Assembly: GCF_041261205.1 (NCBI RefSeq)
Contig: NZ_JBGCCH010000027.1
Coordinates: 1 to 64,000 of the forward strand
Length of the DNA: 64,000 nucleotides
From: Catenulispora sp. MAP5-51
Lineage (GTDB): Bacteria; Actinomycetota; Actinomycetes; Streptomycetales; Catenulisporaceae
Direction: 5' to 3'
Under the pieces are notes generated by a model. That model searched no databases. It worked only from the letters and a program-made list of their open reading frames with translations, and was not told where the DNA came from. The position numbers were made by a program, and so were the translations under genes. Positions 62,238 to 64,000 of the stretch are shown piece by piece; position 1 is the first letter of the stretch; each line of letters opens with the position of its first letter.

Positions 62238-62412
62238 TCGATGCCTGAGAGCTTCGCCACCGAGTCGGGTGGCTTGCACCGTGGGCGCGGGACGCGAGGT
62301 CCCGACTTTCCAGAGTCGCCTGGCTGAAGCGGTAGGTGGGCCTGAGAGATTCTGGGGAGTGTTGCTCCTTCGGCGCCTCGCAGACACAGAAATCCTGCGA
62401 GGACTCTCCCGC
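62238..62412 (-). ncRNA. Tandem glycine riboswitch
   Basis: On the minus strand the first aptamer begins GCGGGAGAGTCC, has GGCGCCGAAGGAGCAA and ends AATCTCTCAGGC (about 62412-62331). The second has ACTCTGGAAAGTC, CGGTGCAAGCC, GGTGGCGAAGCTCTCAGGC and ends near 62238. This is the canonical two-aptamer glycine riboswitch. It lies about 70 bases before the gcvT start and should switch the operon on when glycine is high. Confidence 0.93.
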
Positions 62413-62627
62413 TTCAGTTCGAACGGCATGTGTTCAGTTGTCGTCTCGGCCGACGAGCTCGATTCGAGATGAGCTCGATCGGTCGATGCTGCGGATCGTA
62501 AAAGCACGGCGGCGCGGCCGTCAAGGTATGTCCGAAAGGTCCCCGGTGAGACCTCCGGGTCGCCGGCACCCGTCTTAGTAGGCGAGGGGGACACCGGTCC
62601 GCGGCAGGCGTCCCCGAGGGTTCGACC

Positions 62628-63155
62628 ATGGGGGAGACGAGCTTGAGCATCGAAGCAGAGTTCACCGCTTACGCGGCTGCTCGGGCCCAGCGCCTTCGCG
62701 ACACGGCGTTTCTGCTGTGTGGGGACTGGCACACCGCGCAGGACCTGACGCAGACGACGCTCGCGAAGCTCTACACGGCCTGGAAACGGGTCGAGCGCAG
62801 CGAGAGCGTCGACGCCTACGCACGCCAGGTCATGCTGCGCACGTTCCTGGACTCGCGCCGGCTGAAGCGCTCCTCGGAGCGGCCGACGACCCAGGTTCCC
62901 GACATCGCCGCACCGGCGGACAGCGATCCCGCGTTGCGGCTGACCCTGCTGTCGGCCCTGGCGCAGCTGCCGCTGAACCGGCGGGCCGTGTTGGTCCTGC
63001 GCTTCTGGGAGGACCAGACGGTCGAGGCGACCGGGGCGGCGATGGGCCTGTCCGCCAGCGCGGTCAAGTCGCTGACCCAGCGGGCGCTGGCCGATCTGCG
63101 GTCCGCGCTCCGCGACGACGACGCGATGGCAGAGCTCGACTTCCTCCTGGTCTGA
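62628..63155 (+). CDS. ECF-type RNA polymerase sigma factor (SigE-family)
   Basis: 175 residues from ATG 62628; TTG 62643 is also well placed behind GGGGGAG. Sigma-70 region 2 reads AARAQRLRDTAFLLCGDWHT, then AQDLTQTTLAKLYTAWKRVE, and region 4 reads LPLNRRAVLVLRFWEDQTVE, then AMGLSASAVKSLTQRALADL. It belongs to the small SigE-like ECF group common in actinomycetes. The next gene encodes a membrane protein in the same direction, a likely regulator. Confidence 0.92.
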   Translation: MGETSLSIEAEFTAYAAARAQRLRDTAFLLCGDWHTAQDLTQTTLAKLYTAWKRVERSESVDAYARQVMLRTFLDSRRLKRSSERPTTQVPDIAAPADSDPALRLTLLSALAQLPLNRRAVLVLRFWEDQTVEATGAAMGLSASAVKSLTQRALADLRSALRDDDAMAELDFLLV

Positions 63156-63195
63156 ACCACACGGAACTGAAGCCTCCTCACGGAACGAGAGAATC

Positions 63196-64000
63196 TTGAC
63201 TCCGGAAGACTCGATGCGCGACCGCATCTCCGCGGAACTGGAAGCCGGCCGCCCGCCCCTGGGCGACCTCGTCGGCCTGGCCGTCGCCGAGGGGCGGCGC
63301 AAGAAGCGGCGCACCCGCCTGGGCGCCGGCGCCCTGAGCGCGGTCGGCGTACTGGCCGTCGCGGGCGCCGTGGCGCAGCTCGGATCGGCCTCCCCGGCGA
63401 CGACGCAGAACGCCGCCGCCCACCCGGCCGCCACGACGCCGACGCGCTCCCCGTCGCCGGCGGCGCCGCACTCGTCGGCCCCGACCACTCCCCCGACGAC
63501 GTCCCCGACCACGCCCACCGCGCCGGCCACCACTCCCCTGCCGGTCGCCGCGATCGTGAAGAACGTCAACCCCGGCACCTTCTCCCTGGAGAAGGGCATC
63601 TACCTCAACTACACCACCAGCGCCATGTCCTACTGGGAGTACGAGGGCGGGCTGACGGTGCAGTACAACGGCAGCAACACCTGGGGCTCCGACTTCGTCA
63701 CCATGGGCGCGACCGACCGCCTGTTCACCGGCTTCTACGTCGGCGACAAGGACGTCGCGGCGGCGTCCATGACCATCGACGGCAAGCAGATCGCGGCCAC
63801 CGTGGTGAAGGTGAACGGCGCGCAGGGCTGGTGCGGCATCTACTACCTGCGGCCGAAGGGGGCGACGTCGTACGAGCGGTTCCAGATCGACGTCTACGAC
63901 GCCAGCGGCAAGATCATCGCCACGTCCTACACCGGGCTGAGCGACGGCCCGCCGCCCACCCACTCTTCCGGTGAGCCCGAGAACCGGACCCTGCCGGTCA
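63196..64000 (+). CDS. Putative membrane anti-sigma-like protein, truncated by the window end
   Basis: A frame from TTG 63196 (or ATG 63214) runs open to the last base. It encodes MRDRISAELEAGRPPLGDLV, a basic stretch KKRRTR, one transmembrane helix (GALSAVGVLAVAGAVAQLGS), a Thr/Pro-rich linker, and an extracytoplasmic beta-rich domain (WEYEGGLTVQYNGSNTWGSD; IDVYDASGKIIATSYTGLS). One short cytosolic N-terminus plus one membrane helix directly behind an ECF sigma gene fits an anti-sigma role, but I see no zinc-binding anti-sigma motif. Confidence 0.65.
   Translation, partial: MTPEDSMRDRISAELEAGRPPLGDLVGLAVAEGRRKKRRTRLGAGALSAVGVLAVAGAVAQLGSASPATTQNAAAHPAATTPTRSPSPAAPHSSAPTTPPTTSPTTPTAPATTPLPVAAIVKNVNPGTFSLEKGIYLNYTTSAMSYWEYEGGLTVQYNGSNTWGSDFVTMGATDRLFTGFYVGDKDVAAASMTIDGKQIAATVVKVNGAQGWCGIYYLRPKGATSYERFQIDVYDASGKIIATSYTGLSDGPPPTHSSGEPENRTLPV

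Overview
The window is GC-rich with GTG/TTG starts, glycine-cleavage genes behind a tandem glycine riboswitch, a LAL-type LuxR regulator, an S53 protease fused to Kelch repeats, a GH16 enzyme with a CBM6-like tail, and actinobacterial DUF families. Together these point to a filamentous actinomycete. Catenulisporales is a guess from gene flavour, not a demonstrated assignment.

Region 1 (1-39.3 kb) is accessory DNA. At 0.2-4 kb a decayed IS5-like element, itself carrying a 251-bp MITE, precedes a caspase-like protease gene cut off by a second IS. A PD-(D/E)XK nuclease-like gene follows. At 5.5-13.9 kb two divergent operons face each other: a small 180-aa protein, a 1502-aa STAND/NACHT NTPase and a TPR protein on the minus strand, and a double-HTH XRE regulator and a TIR-domain protein on the plus strand. 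The small protein and the TIR protein end in a similar two-unit module, which suggests that the five genes form one NTPase-gated TIR conflict system. At 14.2-17.6 kb, two fragments resembling the 3' end of tRNA-Arg flank an acidic protein gene, the C-terminal remnant of a cGAS/DncV-like nucleotidyltransferase (CBASS relic) and an IS with perfect inverted ends.

From 17.6 to 36.2 kb a second pair of direct repeats brackets a coiled-coil protein gene, a frameshifted IS, and a polymorphic-toxin locus: a 2457-aa secreted RHS protein with a variable C-terminal toxin-like tip, a zinc-ribbon candidate immunity gene directly behind it, and a divergent 2011-aa secreted lectin/PKD/CBM-like protein. A third copy of the short repeat core lies at 38.9 kb beside a terminator, three 12-bp tandem repeats and a degenerate tyrosine-recombinase C-terminus. 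This is the probable edge of the island.

Region 2 (39.3-64 kb) looks like ordinary chromosome: the LAL regulator, the S53-Kelch protease, a DUF2252 protein, an alpha/beta hydrolase, a DUF2255 protein, a secreted protein of unknown function, the GH16 enzyme with two identical LacI-type operator-like repeats, a tetR-lysR-SDR-SnoaL cluster with matching TetR-like palindromes, a helicase-associated-domain protein, the gcvT-gcvH-glyA operon, and an ECF sigma factor followed by a membrane protein that runs off the window. All calls come from reading the sequence; no database search was possible.
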